The position numbers and the translations under genes were made by a program. Of a DNA stretch of 64,000 nucleotides, positions 36,437 to 49,588 are shown in pieces. The stretch is from Selaginella moellendorffii (lineage: Eukaryota > Streptophyta > Lycopodiopsida > Selaginellales > Selaginellaceae). A model generated the notes under the pieces. It made no database searches, was not told where the DNA came from, and saw only the letters and a program-made list of their open reading frames with translations. The stretch is taken from contig NW_003314265.1 in NCBI RefSeq assembly GCF_000143415.4, positions 3,880,660-3,944,659 of the forward strand, given 5' to 3'. Positions within the stretch are counted from its first letter, which is position 1, and each line of letters begins with the position of its first letter.

Positions 36437-39236
36437 ATGGCCGATGGCTCTTCCAAGCGAGGGATCAACAAGGCGCAAGAACAGGCGCTCCACCAGCAAG
36501 CGCTCCACCAGCAGGCGCTCCATCATCAATCCCTCCAGCATCACGGCCTGATTTCTTCCTCGTCTTCGACTTCCAAGCAGCAGCAGTACAATCCAGGTGT
36601 GAAATCCGAGCCCCCCGAGCAGCACCATCAGGATTTTAGCAAGCAGATTTGCTGCGTGGAAGCCAAGGACGGCGCCGCCGCTGACAACAGCGGCGATGAG
36701 AAAGTGGAGGAATCGGAGGAAGGGTCGATTGTTCGTGGCAGCAGTGGAGTGTTTGCCGATTTAAATGTGGAGCCTCCCACCAGCGACGGTGAGGAGGAAG
36801 GTGAAGCTCGGTAAGACTTTCGCAAGTAGACTATAGTTCCTCTAATCTAGAACCCGGTAGAAACCTTAGTGGCATAGAACGAAAACTTTGGAGAAGTTTT
36901 ACAGCCCATACTGTTACCGTTTGGATAGAACTGTGAAGGACCGTTTTGTTTTCTATGTTTTCAGGCCAGAGGAGAAAAGACGAAGAAGACGAGTTTTGAA
37001 GGAAGACAGTCCAGCGGATGAGGAAGGGAAGAAATCGGGGAAGACTTTCAAGTCTCGATCAAAATCTAAGTGGTCCGAGTCCGGCGTGGATGGCGACTTG
37101 GAGTATCCTGGCAATGTACAGAACGTGAAGGAAGAAAAGATCAAGAGCTTAAAAGCTGTAAGCGTCCGGACGTTTCTTCTGAGATTTTGGTTTCTTATCC
37201 TCTTGGTTTCCAGGGACTTGTGCACGTATCTCGAAAGCTACCAAAGAATGCACACGCGCATTTCGTCCTGGGACTGATGTACCAGCGTTCCGACCAACCA
37301 CTAAAAGTGAGTTCTGCTTTTTTGCTCTTTCGATCGTAAAGGCGAGAAATGTTCATTCTAGGCAATTCCGGCCTTTGAGAGAGCACAAGAAATTCTAAAG
37401 CAAGCCGACGATGACCTTTGCCGCCAAGGTAGAGCTCAGTTGTTGGCCTTGGTACAAAACCATCACGCGCAGGTATGGTATGTTGTGTGGATTTGCCATC
37501 TCCAAGCTCATTGTTTTCGTTTTTTTTCTCTTCAGTGTCTTCTGCAGGGAAAGATCGGCGGGCAAATCTCGCCTGGAAAGGACTTCTCCAAAGAAAATAT
37601 GCGTTTGATTGGCTCAAAAGTGAAGGAAGCCGTTCCTGAGGACTCTGGCCAAGCTTCCATATGGAACACTTTGGGACTCCTTTTATTGCACACCGGCCGC
37701 ATTCAAGTGAGAACGTTGGTGTCAATCCGTCAAGTCGTTGTTTGATTTTCTGGTAATCGCAGAGCGCAATCTCTGTTTTTACGAGCCTGTTGAGTATATT
37801 ACCGGACTCTCTCGACGCTCTTGCGAACCTTGGAGTTGCATATTTCCAAAGGTACTCGAGCTTTTCTCTTCCTGTGTGATTTTCGCTTTTTGCTTACAGT
37901 GGCGAGCTGGACAATGCAGCCCGATGCTTGCAGTCGGTCTTGGAGAAAGATGTGTACCACCCTGGAGCACTTATTAACTATGGAGCAATACTTGTGCGAC
38001 AACACGGTTCCTTTTTGCCTGGTAAGCAATCTACTGCGGTAACGAATAAGCTGTCTGAGGCAAGGGATTGCAGGAGCTGGAGCTGGAGCTAGTAAAGAAA
38101 CCGGAGCTTATGCAACACAGCTAAAAGCCGCACACGCAGCTTGTTTATACTTGCAAACCAGCTTGAAAGAAGACCCGAAAGCTGGCTCGGCTTGGGTCAA
38201 TCTTGCTGCTGCTTATGAAGTCCTGGGCGATTTTACCAACGCTAGCAAATGTTTGGAACAGGTAAGAAGTACGATGTTTTATTTCACCAAGCCAAAAACA
38301 TTGTTTTTTGAGCACAGGCCTCCAGATTGGAGCCCCACAGACTAGCTACTCGTTATGCCGTGGCCGCTCACAGGATAAAAGACGCCGAAAGATCAGACGA
38401 TCCATCGGAACAAATGTCGTGGGCTGCAAACGAGATGGCCTCTATCCTGAGAGAAGGAGACCCAGGAACTTTCCATCCTCATCTTGCATGGGCTGGACTG
38501 GCGATGGTGAACCGGGCACAGCACGAATCCGCGGCGTCTTTCGATCGTGGCGTGATGGACTCGAAAGATGTCGAAGAACGAGCAGTTCATACGCTCCAGC
38601 AGGTAAGCTCTCAGCTAGTTCCTTCCAACTCTCTCCTTTTGTTTCTTCGTGACAAGAGCGATGATATATTCGCAGGCAATCGAGGAAGATCCAGAGGATG
38701 CTTTGAAATGGCATCAGCTCGGCTTGCACACTCTGTGTACCTTGCAGTTCGTCGCAGCGCAAAGCTATCTCAAATCGGCCATCGCTCGGCGAAGAACTTT
38801 CGCAATGGCTTGGTCGAATCTAGGTGCGTTCTCTCGACTTTTCATTGTTTTTCTTTCTTCCTTGACGAGCTTCGTTGTTTACACAGGCATAGCTCTCCAC
38901 TTGTCCGACGATCCCTCCCTCTCCGAGGCCGTGTACAAGCGAGCGCTGAGCCTCATGCCCGAGAACCAGTCCTACGGTCTCCACTCCAACCTGGGAAACC
39001 TCTACAGGCAGCAGAAGAAATTTGCCGAGGCCCACGAATCCTTCGACAGGGCTCTGCGAATTTGCCCGAACTACGCCCCGGCTTGCAACAATCTGGGCCT
39101 GCTCTACGTCGCCGAGGGGAAGTGGGTGGAAGCGATCGAGATGTTCGATCAAGCATTCCTCTCGGATCCTTACTTGGATGTGGCGAAGTCCAACAAGATC
39201 AAAGCCACCGCCCTATACACTGACAAGCAATTTTGA
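36437..39236 (+). CDS. tetratricopeptide-repeat (TPR) protein
   Basis: About a dozen exons with short introns; the first is 36437-36810, the second starts at 36965 and the last ends at 39236. The N-terminus has a Gln/His tandem repeat (QALHQQALHQQALHHQ) and an acidic stretch, then a Lys/Arg-rich nuclear-signal-like segment (EEKRRRRRV). The rest is TPR helices: HAHFVLGLMYQRSDQPLKA, SIWNTLGLLLLHTGRI, SAWVNLAAAYEVLGDFTNA, MAWSNLGIALHLSDD, YGLHSNLGNLYRQQKKFAEA and PACNNLGLLYVAEGKWVEA. TPR arrays are protein-binding scaffolds. The layout resembles the single-copy plant TPR family often annotated as SPINDLY-like or prenyltransferase-like, but no O-GlcNAc transferase domain is present. RPL4 starts only 175 bp downstream. 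Confidence 0.85.
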
Positions 39237-39289
39237 AACGGACAGTCTCGTTAGTCAACTCTAGTCAGCTCTAGTCAACGCATTATATA

Positions 39290-39411
39290 TTTCACGAGCC
39301 CTAACAGTTAAATATAGAGTATAATCCTCCTTTAACTTCAGCCGTTCGATCTGGGGTTCTTGGCATTAGGGTTCTTCCAGCGGCGGAGCAGGGTTTTGGG
39401 AGGAGGAGGAG
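39290..39411 (+). promoter_or_regulatory. RPL4 proximal promoter/leader with telo-box
   Basis: The short gap after the TPR gene holds AGCCCTAACAG (39298) and GCATTAGGGTTC (39363). These resemble the AAACCCTA telo-box common in plant ribosomal-protein promoters. Confidence 0.45.
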
Positions 39412-40689
39412 ATGGCGGCTGCGGCTCGACCGACTGTTTCCGTCCAGGTACTGGAAGCTGGCGATCCGACGAAGGCTGGGGTCACCGCGGCACTCGCTGA
39501 AGTGTTCAAGTCCCCGATCCGGCCAGATGTGGTGCGGCAAGTCCACACTGGCATCGCCAAGAACAAGCGCCAGCCATACGCGGTGAGCAAGAAGGCAGGG
39601 CACCAGACGTCGGCCGAGTCATGGGGCACTGGCCGCGCTGTGTCGCGAATTCCTCGCGTGCCGGGTGGAGGAACTCACCGCGCCGGTCAGGGAGCTTTCG
39701 GCAACATGTGTCGCGGCGGGCGGATGTTTGCGCCCACCAAGACGTACCGCCGCTGGCACCGCAAGCTCAACATCAATCTCAAGCGCTACGCGGTGGTGTC
39801 GGCTCTGGCGGCGTCGGCGATCCCGTCGCTGCTCCTCGCGCGCGGCCACCGCATCGAGAAGGTGCCCGAGGTGCCGCTGGTGGTGAGCGACGCCCTCGAG
39901 TCGATCGAGAAGACCTCGGTGGCGGTGAAGGCTCTCAAGACGCTGGGCGCGTACGAGGACGTGGAGAAGGTGAAGAAGAGCCGGAACATCCGCTGCGGTA
40001 AGGGAAAGATGCGCAACCGGAGGTATGTTTCTCGCCGGGGTCCCTTGATCATCTACGGGACCGAGGGGGCCAAGCTCGTCAAGGCCTTCACCAACATCCC
40101 AGGTATCGAGGTTTGCAACGTGAATCGTCTTAATCTTTTGCAGCTCGCCCCCGGCGGCCACCTCGGTCGGTTCATCATCTGGACCAAGTGTGCCTTTGAG
40201 AAACTGGACGAGATCTTCGGCAGCTTTGACACCCCGGCTGCGCTCAAGAAGAACTACCTGCTGCCGCGTCCCATCATGTCCAACTCGGACCTGTCGCGGA
40301 TCATCAACTCGGACGAGATCCAGAGCGTGGTGAGGCCCAAGATCACCGACGTGAAGAGGGCGCCGCTCAAGAGGAACCCGCTCAAGAACTTCAACGCGAT
40401 GGTGAAGCTCAACCCGTACGCCAGCACCGCCCGGAAGATGATGGAGGAGCGGCGGAAGAACGCCAAGGAGGAGAAGCTCGCAGCCAAGCGCGCCCAGGTA
40501 AACAAAAAAGAAATTTTTTTCTCTCTTTTCCGGTCTGACTTAACTCTTTTGCGATCGATGTTTCTGCAGAACCCCGAAGAGAAGGCCGCGATCAGCAAGG
40601 CTGGAAATTTGTGGTACAAGACGATGATCTCGGACAGTGATTACTTGGACTTTGAGAACTTCTCCAAGTGGCTGGGAGTGTCACAGTAG
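39412..40689 (+). CDS. RPL4: 60S ribosomal protein L4 (uL4)
   Basis: Two exons (39412-40497 and 40570-40689, a 72-bp intron) give 401 residues, normal for plant uL4. It is a structural protein of the cytosolic large subunit whose loop lines the exit tunnel. Recognisable blocks are [49 protein letters not shown] and the C-terminal KNPLKN-like and [10 protein letters not shown] segments. The first exon is strongly GC-biased, as expected for a highly expressed gene. Sequence and reading frame are intact. Confidence 0.97.
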   Translation: MAAAARPTVSVQVLEAGDPTKAGVTAALAEVFKSPIRPDVVRQVHTGIAKNKRQPYAVSKKAGHQTSAESWGTGRAVSRIPRVPGGGTHRAGQGAFGNMCRGGRMFAPTKTYRRWHRKLNINLKRYAVVSALAASAIPSLLLARGHRIEKVPEVPLVVSDALESIEKTSVAVKALKTLGAYEDVEKVKKSRNIRCGKGKMRNRRYVSRRGPLIIYGTEGAKLVKAFTNIPGIEVCNVNRLNLLQLAPGGHLGRFIIWTKCAFEKLDEIFGSFDTPAALKKNYLLPRPIMSNSDLSRIINSDEIQSVVRPKITDVKRAPLKRNPLKNFNAMVKLNPYASTARKMMEERRKNAKEEKLAAKRAQVNKKEIFFSLFRSDLTLLRSMFLQNPEEKAAISKAGNLWYKTMISDSDYLDFENFSKWLGVSQ

Positions 40690-41502
40690 AGAGAGCTCAC
40701 CACGCAACTGATAAAAAAGATCTCGACAACTAGTTTCTAGCGAGTGATGTTTTCCTTTCTTCAAAGTTTTGGACTTGATATGTACTCGAAGCATTCATCT
40801 AAACGTTCCATTCCAGCTCTTCTTATTTTTTTAGTTTCTTGTGTGTTCTTGAGGCGTACGAAAAGATGCCCGTTACGAGGGATCGTATGATGGGATATGC
40901 CCCCGTATATGATATTCCAAGAACAAGGGAGGGAAGAAAAGCATGAGGCTTGGAAGAAAGCATCTGTGTTAGCTGGCAAACGTTTAGATTCTTGCTTGGT
41001 TGCTCATATTTTAGAAGCTTTGGCGACGCGATTGATCGAGAGCGCTGCTCGTTCTTCGTTTTGTTCTTGATTGATCTTCTCTTTGTTCTCCGCGCTTCGC
41101 GATTTGAGAGAGGGGGGAGAGAGATTGGAGGACGATTCAAGAGAAAAAGCAGAGGAAAGCGAGCGCTGCGCTTTTTGCTTTGGTCTTATTTTGTTTGTTT
41201 TTCAGTTGGGATCTGGCAGTGATTTGTGGTCCTTTCTCGCAGGAGCGCAGTGGTTGCTGCATTGCATTGATCATCTCCTGTGCTCTTTGCGCTGCGCTTT
41301 CTTTCTTTGCCTTTAATTTTTCTTTCTTGCTTCTTCCTTTCCTCGTTTCCCTGGCAACAACAACGCTCTGCTGCAAGAGCGTTCCTCTGCTCTCGCTGGT
41401 GTTGTTGGATCCATTGATGTGATACATTCGCTCCTCCCTCCTCTTAAAATCGAAAGAGGAGATAGAAACTGAGAGAAGGAAGACGAGGAAGGTCTCAGAT
41501 CG
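40690..41502. other. RPL4 3' region and pectate lyase promoter/leader
   Basis: No coding region is convincing. It holds the RPL4 3'-UTR and, from about 41000, a T/C-rich stretch with runs of CTTTCTTTG and AAGAGAAAA that probably belongs to the pectate lyase leader. Confidence 0.4.
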
Positions 41503-43425
41503 ATGAAGGATTTCTGCAAGAGGCTCGCGCTCGTCCTGCTGTTCGTGTTCGTGAGATCCTCGGCGGCGCTCAATCTTTCCAGCATTGCCAATCCAGCGGC
41601 GGCGGCGGCGGTGGCAGCGGAGCATCATCACCAAAAATCCATCAGGTGTGTCCACATTGCCTCCTTCCTCTTCCCTGCTCTGTTTCTCACGGTTGATGCC
41701 ACGCTCGAAAAATCATCCACAATTCAGCAACGATTCCAAGCCATTCTCTCAAACGCTTCCAAAAATCCACGACCCATGTCGCCCAAATCATCGCCCAGCT
41801 CTGAATTTCCCGGATTTCCGACTCCCCTGTTCTTCCTTTCCTTCATTCATGGCCGGTGCTCAAGCCACCGATCAACCAACCTTGCCTTGATTGATCCCGC
41901 CCTACTGCATTCATTCCATCCAACTCACTCGATCTCTTCAGCAGGAGTAATGACGACGATGACGCCGATCAAAGAAGAAGAAGAACCCTAATCCAAGACC
42001 AAGAACAAGAATGGGGGCGGCAAGAAGACGACCAACAGCAGCGCGATCGGAGCTGCCGATCCACCGGGAACCCCATCGACGACTGCTGGCGCTGCGATCC
42101 CCACTGGCACTCCCACCGCAAGCGCCTGGCCGATTGCGCCATCGGCTTCGGCAAGAACACCATCGGCGGCCGCGACGGCGATTTCTACACGGTCACCGAT
42201 TCCTCGGACGATCCTGTGAATCCGAGGCCCGGATCGCTGCGCTACGGCGCCATCCAGGACCGCCCACTGTGGATCATCTTCGCGCGCGACATGACCATCG
42301 TCCTCTCCCAAGAGCTCATCGTCAACAGCCACAAGACGATCGACGGCCGGGGGCACGCGGTACGGATTGCGTACGGCGGGTGCCTGACCGTGCAGTACGT
42401 CCGCAACGTCATCGTGCACGGAATCGGCATCCACAGCTGCCGCCGTACGGGGCCGGCCATGGTACGGAGCTCGCCCGGCCACGTCGGCTGGCGGACGGTG
42501 TCGGACGGCGACGGAATATCCATCTTCGGCTCCCGGGACGTGTGGATCGACCACTGCTTCCTGGCCGACTGCGCGGACGGCCTCATCGACGCGATCATGG
42601 GATCCACGGGGATCACGATCTCAAACAATTACTTTCGCGACCACAACAAGGTAAGCTTCCCATGGATTTTGGTGCTTGGATGCGTTTTGCTTGCGTTCTT
42701 CTGGTTTTCTGGCTTGTTGGATTGCTTGCTGGATTGCTTCGCCTGAAATTTCTGCCCAATTCCTGCAAGTAATCGAACGCAAGCTTACGAGATTCCTTGT
42801 GGCTCACTCCAGGTGATGTTGCTCGGCCACAGCGATAGCTACACCCTCGACAAGATGATGCAAGTCACCATCGCTTTCAATCACTTCGGGGAGGGGCTTG
42901 TGCAGCGAATGCCCAGGTTCGTGATTCGTTTTTTCTTCAATTTCTCTCTTGTGTTCTTGATCGCGTGAGACATCCCAACAGGTGCCGGTATGGATACTTC
43001 CACATTGTCAACAATCACTACACGCACTGGAGAATGTACGCGATCGGCGGCAGCGCAAACCCCACGATCAATAGCCAGGGCAACAGATTCGTGGCGCCAG
43101 CCGACGTTAACTCCAAGCAGGTACATCACCCAAAACAGAAACTTGCTTGCACTCCAGCACGATTGACAATGCTAACATTTAGGGTTCTTCCTCTCGTTGT
43201 CAGGTGACCAAGCGAGAGTTTGCGGGCGAGCGGAGCTGGATGAAGTGGAACTGGCGATCCGAGGGTGACAGTTACATCAACGGCGCGTATTTCAGGCCCT
43301 CGGGCGCGGGAAGCGCCGCGGTATATGCCAAGGCATCGAGTCTCCCCGCGAGGCCTGCGGCGTTGGTGCCGGCCATGACGGCCTTCGCGGGGCCCCTGAA
43401 TTGCCGCCACCATGTATCTTGTTAA
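41503..43425 (+). CDS. pectate lyase, PL1 family, secreted
   Basis: Five exons (41503-41645, 41945-42650, 42813-42916, 42982-43120, 43204-43425) encode 437 residues. Residues 1-22 form a signal peptide. An Asp/Arg/Gln-rich linker precedes NPIDDCWRC, the start of the plant PL1 catalytic region. Signatures are [23 protein letters not shown] (Ca-binding acids), [27 protein letters not shown] (containing the catalytic Arg) and [11 protein letters not shown]. The enzyme cleaves de-esterified pectin by beta-elimination in the cell wall. Exon 1 to exon 2 is a 299-bp intron, long for this window. Confidence 0.95.
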
Positions 43426-43470
43426 CAGAAAAAAATTCAAATTTGAAAGAATATTCATAAGCTGATTCTT

Positions 43471-45486
43471 TTAGGGCTGGCTCATATACTCCTGGAGCCA
43501 ATTCCCAATTTGCAAGCGAATGAACGCGCGAGCTTTGTCTAGCATGTCGCATTCTTGAGGATCTGGTAGAAAAGTTATGGAGTTGGGGGAGAAAACGAAA
43601 AGAAGCTTACTTGTTATCACACACCCTGTCTTGAAATCCTGGACGTGGGAACAAGAGTGGCAGTCCAGCATAAACGATGGCTCTGCGAAATAGAAACAGT
43701 AACAATTGATCAAACGCTTCTGGCAAGAATATGTGTGTACCAGAAGAAGAAGACGTGATGTTTTGGATCGAAGCATGCCGCCATGGGTCCTCCAATCCAT
43801 TTAGAAACATGATCTTGGAGCCTACAAGAACAAACCATGAGAAAAGAAACACTCAAAAACATGGAAGTACCGGCAATCTTTGCTCCCCCAAACAACAGGT
43901 TTGTCGTTGCAACGTCCGGTTGGATTCCCTGACCAAACATTTGCGAGCACTGATCCAAGTAGTACCTGAGACATCGAGAGTTATATTGTTCTTCGAAGGA
44001 ATTGCTACGTTTGGTTGCTCTTACTGTGTGTTGATTTGGAGAGAAAACAAGCCATCTGGTCCGCTAGAGACTCGAAAGAGTCCCATTTCCGTGCAAACTT
44101 GATACTTCCAGGCCCATTGATCTCTTGCACTACTTTGGTTAGCTTGCACTGAAAGTCTCAGTAGTTCCACGTCGAAGAAGTCCACAGGGCCGGTTGGGAA
44201 GGATGAAAATACGTCCTGTTTGAAACAGTTGGGTGATTGTACGTGGAAGACGAATTTAGTTACCAGAAGCTTTGTAGCATTGTTAGTAGCACTTGCGTTG
44301 AGTACTGAAGTACACAACTGATTAAACCGTCCGCTTTGGGCCTGGATTGTAGCAAAACGGAACAGATCAGAGAAAAGAACAAAAACATGGCGTTGGAGTT
44401 GTTTTCTTACTGCAACAGCTATTATCTCAGCCACATAAGCCAGAAAATCGACGTCTTGCAGCTGCAAAAGCAACACTACTTTCTTGAGTGACAGAAAAAA
44501 CACTAAAAAACTTACCTTTACAGCGTTTGGATCAAAGAAAGATTTGATCGCGGTTCCGTTTTCTAGCAAAGCCTTCTCAACAATGCTTGTGACATTCTGC
44601 AGCACTCGCTTGCATTCTGGGCCAGCAGTGATTCCCATCTGTCTGCGAGTCAGGGAGAAAAAACTTAATTAAGTTTTCATCACCTGCCTGTCGTAAGCAC
44701 TGTAGCTTAAGATCGGATGCACCACAGCAGAGCTGGCCCAGCTTCCAATCACCAAGTGCGGAAATTTCAGTCTGAACCAAGCACTCAAAGCACCCGCATA
44801 GGAACCTCCGATCACGAGCCACGGGTTGTCTCCGTCCTTCTGGAACTTGGCATTGATTACCTTCTGAAGAATTGAAAGAAAAGAATCTTACGAGAGTTGA
44901 GAGCGTGACAAAAGAAGTTTCACCTGATAGAAAGCGATAAACTCCGCGTGATCCAGCAAAGATTGCTGGATCGTGAGATACTTGAGGTTGTCAACTGTGA
45001 GGTTGTGAAATGGTGAGCTTTCACCGTAGAATCTGTGCTCCAAGGTCACGACAGCGGCTCCAAACTCCTTCGCAACATCCTGAAGAAAAGTTTAAGACAG
45101 CGAGAAGAAGAAAAATGTTGTTGTCCAGCGTACCCCTACAGATGTGAGTTGAGCGTATCCTCCCGGGCATGAGGTCTCTCCACACATAACCAGGAACATC
45201 GGCCCTCGTTGAGGCTCAAAGTAGTCCAATAGCTCGAAGTATTTCTGAGGAAACGTCCTTGTATCCTAAAGAATAAACAATCCAAAGATAGTACGAGATT
45301 TGTTTCTCAAACCTCGGGTGTGAAGTGATCCAGTTTTTGTTGCTGGAAGTAAGCTCTTCGTTCTTCCAGTGGAACGTTCCATGCCGAGCTAGAGGAAGCA
45401 CGCAAACCTGGGCTGAATGCAAGCGATGGTGTTGCAGCCACAAAGAAGACCAAAACAAGAGAAAGCATCAGAGTCTCTTTGAGCAT
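43471..45486 (-). CDS. serine carboxypeptidase S28 (Pro-X carboxypeptidase-like)
   Basis: About eleven exons, starting at 45486 with a signal peptide (MLKETLMLSLVLVFFVAATP). Early exons: 45486-45313, 45265-45134, 45079-44924, 44864-44684, 44638-44516. The protein shows the S28 features FTPEDTRTFPQKYF, TLEHRFYGES, the nucleophile motif GGSYAGALSAWFR, WASSAVV, RDQWAWKYQVCTEMG, LNGLEDPWRHAS (acid) and CHSCSH (histidine). S28 enzymes remove residues after proline. Plant members are secreted or vacuolar. It resembles thymus-specific serine protease and prolyl-carboxypeptidase. All recognisable exons are open. A fragment of one exon and intron recurs at 51.7 kb. Confidence 0.9.
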
Positions 45487-45619
45487 CGTAGAAATGTGGC
45501 CTTCTTGAGCTGATCAAGAAAGGGTACAACGCGACCTTTGGAAGGATCGCCAGCATCCTCCAAAATATTGGCAGCGTTGGAGACTCCACTAGCAGGCGAT
45601 TGACCATAAATGATAAACC

Positions 45620-46406
45620 CTAATGGATACTGCCACCAACATTTTAATGAAATAGTTGGCGCATGACTTCCTCCTAAGACACAGATATCCCTTTATACTG
45701 TTTTCCACCAAGTGTTCCCATCTTGATAGAAGAGCAGCCATAGTCACTTTGGATTGATCCCCCTTGAGCTCCTCTCACAGTAGATATATATTTGGTGAAT
45801 GGCTCAAGTTTCACTCACTCAAATTTTTATTCTCAGCTTTTGTCAAAGGCATACCATGTCCACCGCTCTGTTATCACTGTGCCACCATTGAGTGAATTAA
45901 CAACCCCAAAGATTGCCTCCCTTGCTTAAAGGCACTGAAGTTTCTAATTCTTCATGCTAAGTGTTCACTCGCTCATTCAAGTTCCTATCAATGTCCTTAA
46001 TAATATACATGTTTTTGGGGTTTTTTAGTGCCCATCTATAAGACGAACTTAGAACAAGAGGGATCATCTCTACCTACACTCTCTTGTGCTTGAGCCACCT
46101 AAATCTCTTTTATTCTATGCAGGTAGATAGCCAAGTGGTGCAAAACAGCCTAGTTTTCCAGTAGAGTAGGGAGATCCCCCTTGGCCCAAAGGATCCCAGG
46201 GAAACGTCTCTTGATTTGAGGTATAGTTATGTCATCATGTTTGTCGTGGTAACATTATAACACAGTAAACTAGGGATAAACTTATACAAAGTATATGGAC
46301 AATAATTCTTCATATTTTCCACTTTGTCCACATGGAATTTTTATGTCATTTGCAAAGATCCACTCAATTTCCTTATTCTTAATTTGTTAGTCCATGTATG
46401 GGGAGC

Positions 46407-46464
<58 letters not shown>

Positions 46465-47380
46465 ATATATGACCATATATAACGCACATTCACTTTCAAT
46501 AAAACTTAAAATAATAATTTGAAATATAATTAATTGTATTTTATTTTTAAATATTTTTTAAAAAATGCTAAATATGGAACTAAAAAATAAAGTAATAGTA
46601 ATAATATTTTAAATAAACATTATCTAGACCTTCAATTAAACTATTATAAAAACTTTAAAATATTATCTATATAATTAAAAATTCCTTGATTCTTTTAAAT
46701 ATTATTTAAAATATTACTAATTGCATTTAATATTTATTTGTAACTAGTATCTAAATATGATCTATTATTGCAAATCCTTATGTTTAAAATGTACCTAGAA
46801 TATTTATGTTTTCTAAGCTAAATGTTGATATTTTATTACTCTTAAAAGTTTATAATAATTTTTTACTTATCACTAATACAAACTGTGTTTAAGGAAAATA
46901 ACCTGATCAATGCTTTCCAATTAGAACCTAAGCATGATAATAACATTAAATAGATCCTTTGGTTTAGTCTCCATTTGAACATGAGTAAAGAATCCTACAA
47001 TAAGCTACAAAGCTTCCATATTTCTTAGAAATTTAGCATACCTGTTACATTTCTAAAGTAAAGAATAAAATTCTTACATTTTGACTGTAATTTTTAAAAC
47101 TTCCAGGTATAGAGGTGTATGGAAGACACATCTATACTCATCACTAAGTACAAAAGAGCTCAATACTATCCTCTTTAGTAGTAGCTTCTACAATCTTTTT
47201 GGTAGCAAGTATATTCCTTTAAAACTCTACCACCACAACTTCAAGACTGTCATGAGTGATATAATTGGCCACTTGGGATCAATAATATCCACCTCCTTTG
47301 AAGTTGATAAATTAAACTCAATTGACGGCAATATTAACAACATGTGTTGCAACTTCTATTACTCTTGCTACCAATTCTTA
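45620..47380. other. AT-rich, repeat-derived DNA without genes
   Basis: No supported gene. The left half has mixed low-complexity text of the kind seen around the 28-kb retroelement. The right half (46470-47080) is strongly AT-rich. A perfect dinucleotide microsatellite lies within it. Confidence 0.45.
46411..46460. repeat. (TC)25 microsatellite
   Basis: Fifty consecutive bases of perfect TC repeat, bordered by AAA and AACC. Confidence 0.98.
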
Positions 47381-48960
47381 TGCCCAATTGGATTTCCTTC
47401 ATAGGAATCTTAGGGATGATATGTACAATTGGTTCAATCATTTAATAGTGATTGCCACTTATCATTCTTGGGATAATGTTCAGTGTTTTATATGAGTTTT
47501 CAACATGTCTCCAAGGAACATTGTTGCACTCGTGTAAATTAGAGCCTTTTTTTGGACGTCTTTAAGCACACATTTGGATATGTTGAAGATTGTGGCAATA
47601 CTTTTAGTAATTGCATTATCTTCATTAGAAACCGTTTGGGTTAATTATTCAATTTGATGTTTGCTTCTAGAATCTCTTATTTCATACGAAGCCAAATATG
47701 TTAAAGCCATAACACTCTCATTCTAGGGGGGCACTTGGGATATTGTCATGTGTCTAAGAAAATGTAAATCTTTTTATTAACTAAAGATGCAATGTGATGT
47801 ATTTGGTATATGTATAGCTACATTTAATGTCAAGCTAGTAATATTCCCCTCATGTTGTAAAGCAAGGTTAGCGTTAATTAGAGTTTCCCATTTATTTAAA
47901 CTAATGGCATTTGATTTAATGGGGGCTTTTTCATGGTTGATTGCTAGTAATAAGTACATCATTATTACTTTCGATTACTTGATTTGTTATGTGTAAATCA
48001 GTGTTTTTGCTAGTGCATTTGTAATTGTTGTTAGCTACTTCCTCCTCAATTGAGTGGTAATACAATATTCTTGTCTAGAACATATTCTCTCAAATAATAG
48101 TTTCAGTTAAAGTATTTAATGTCTTAATATCTCAGTTGGGAATGCACCACACTTTCATAAATGATTATCATTTATAGATAAAAGTTTTGGTGGAAGGGCT
48201 TATTCAAACCTTCGAAGAAATTATCAGAAAGTATATGAACATTTAACATTCAAATTAGTATGGTTATTTACCATCTTTTTGATATGCATATGTTACAGGG
48301 GTATAGAGTTTTATTGGTGTTTCATCATATATACTTTTATATGATCATAATTCAATGTTGATATCAATATTTGATAAGCATTCTTTCACTAATTTAAGTA
48401 GAGTCTATTGAACATTTGGGCCATATACAAGTGAAACAATAGCAACACTATAACTTTTATCATTGTTCAATTATAGAGTACAAAATGGATGATCTAGAAT
48501 TAGTTTATTATCCCAATCTTATAGTATATAATTTATCTAAATGGCTCTTTCCTCACTGAAAGGGACTATATCAAGTGTTGTGGTAAGATAGATAAAAAGT
48601 TTATAAAGTTTAGTACAATATTCAACATGCTAATCCTTTGGAAACTATATATGTACAACAAGTAAAGTATTTCATAAAAAGAGATCAGAAATAAGTTCTA
48701 TTGTTTACAAATTTACTAATGCTTTCTTTTGATATTCCTCCAGATCCTGACCCATCAATTAGAAAACTCTACTTTCATCACACTAAAAAGAGGGAAGAAT
48801 GTGAGGTTTAAGTGTACAATTATGATATTATATATTGTAGTGGGATTTTGATAGCTATTAAATTAGTTTCAATCTATATATATATAAGTTAAGGTTTTTA
48901 GGCTAATCAAATATACATATTTCAGCTTTTTTTAAAATAATTTTTCAAAAGCTATATAAC
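47380..48960 (+). mobile_element. Ty3/gypsy remnant with internal deletion
   Basis: Near 47400 the translation resembles the gag of the 27-kb element (NLRDDMYNWF, IATYHSWDN). At about 47890-47990 the integrase phrase LMAFDLMGAFSWLIASNKY matches that element's integrase core. Pol sequence ends at a purine-rich AAAAAGAGGGAAG, followed directly by an LTR starting TGAGGTTTAAGTG (about 48805-48930), here in the expected orientation. Protease, RT and the minisatellite are missing. Confidence 0.75.
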
Positions 48961-49588
48961 ATAGCTATATATGAGTAAAAATATGGTTTTTTAAAAATTA
49001 ATAATAGATTAATGGAATGAACAAAGTGCATGACTTTATTAACATTTTTTCCCTCTAATACCATTAATGTAATATGGGAATAAATATATTAATTAGGGAT
49101 TAGACCCTTACTTATATACAAAAATGGATCGATTAGATGAGATGTTATTTATCTATATATAAATATATATTTACAGACCTCACAGAAGTATAATTTAATT
49201 TTTAAAGTTTTAATAAAAAATTATTTTAAAAAATATATAGAAAAGAAATACATAAAAGGTAAAAGAACATTTTATAGTATTATATTATAATATAACAGCT
49301 TTATGATATTAGTCTTTTTCTTATATAAAAAATAGATCCTATACAGCTCCTTTTTTAAACTTTTTTTAGAAAGTGCAAAATCTTGTAAAGAAAATCCAAA
49401 ACTTAAAATACATGTGAACTTTCAAAAGTATCTACAACTCATAAGTGAGAAATTGTAAAGTATGTGAATTTCAACATATAAAACAGAACTTATTAAAGAA
49501 TATCTAAACTATAAAAATACTCTAGTTTATAATTCATAATTGTTTAATTTAACATAAATAATATAAAGCATAGATTTTCTTAATCAAT

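Noticed and set aside
39619-40161. Minus-strand frame opposite RPL4
   Set aside because: A shadow of the strongly biased codons of the ribosomal protein gene.
46411-46460. TC repeat as a regulatory GAGA element
   Set aside because: It lies more than 900 bp from any gene, inside AT-rich repeat DNA. A neutral microsatellite is the simpler reading.
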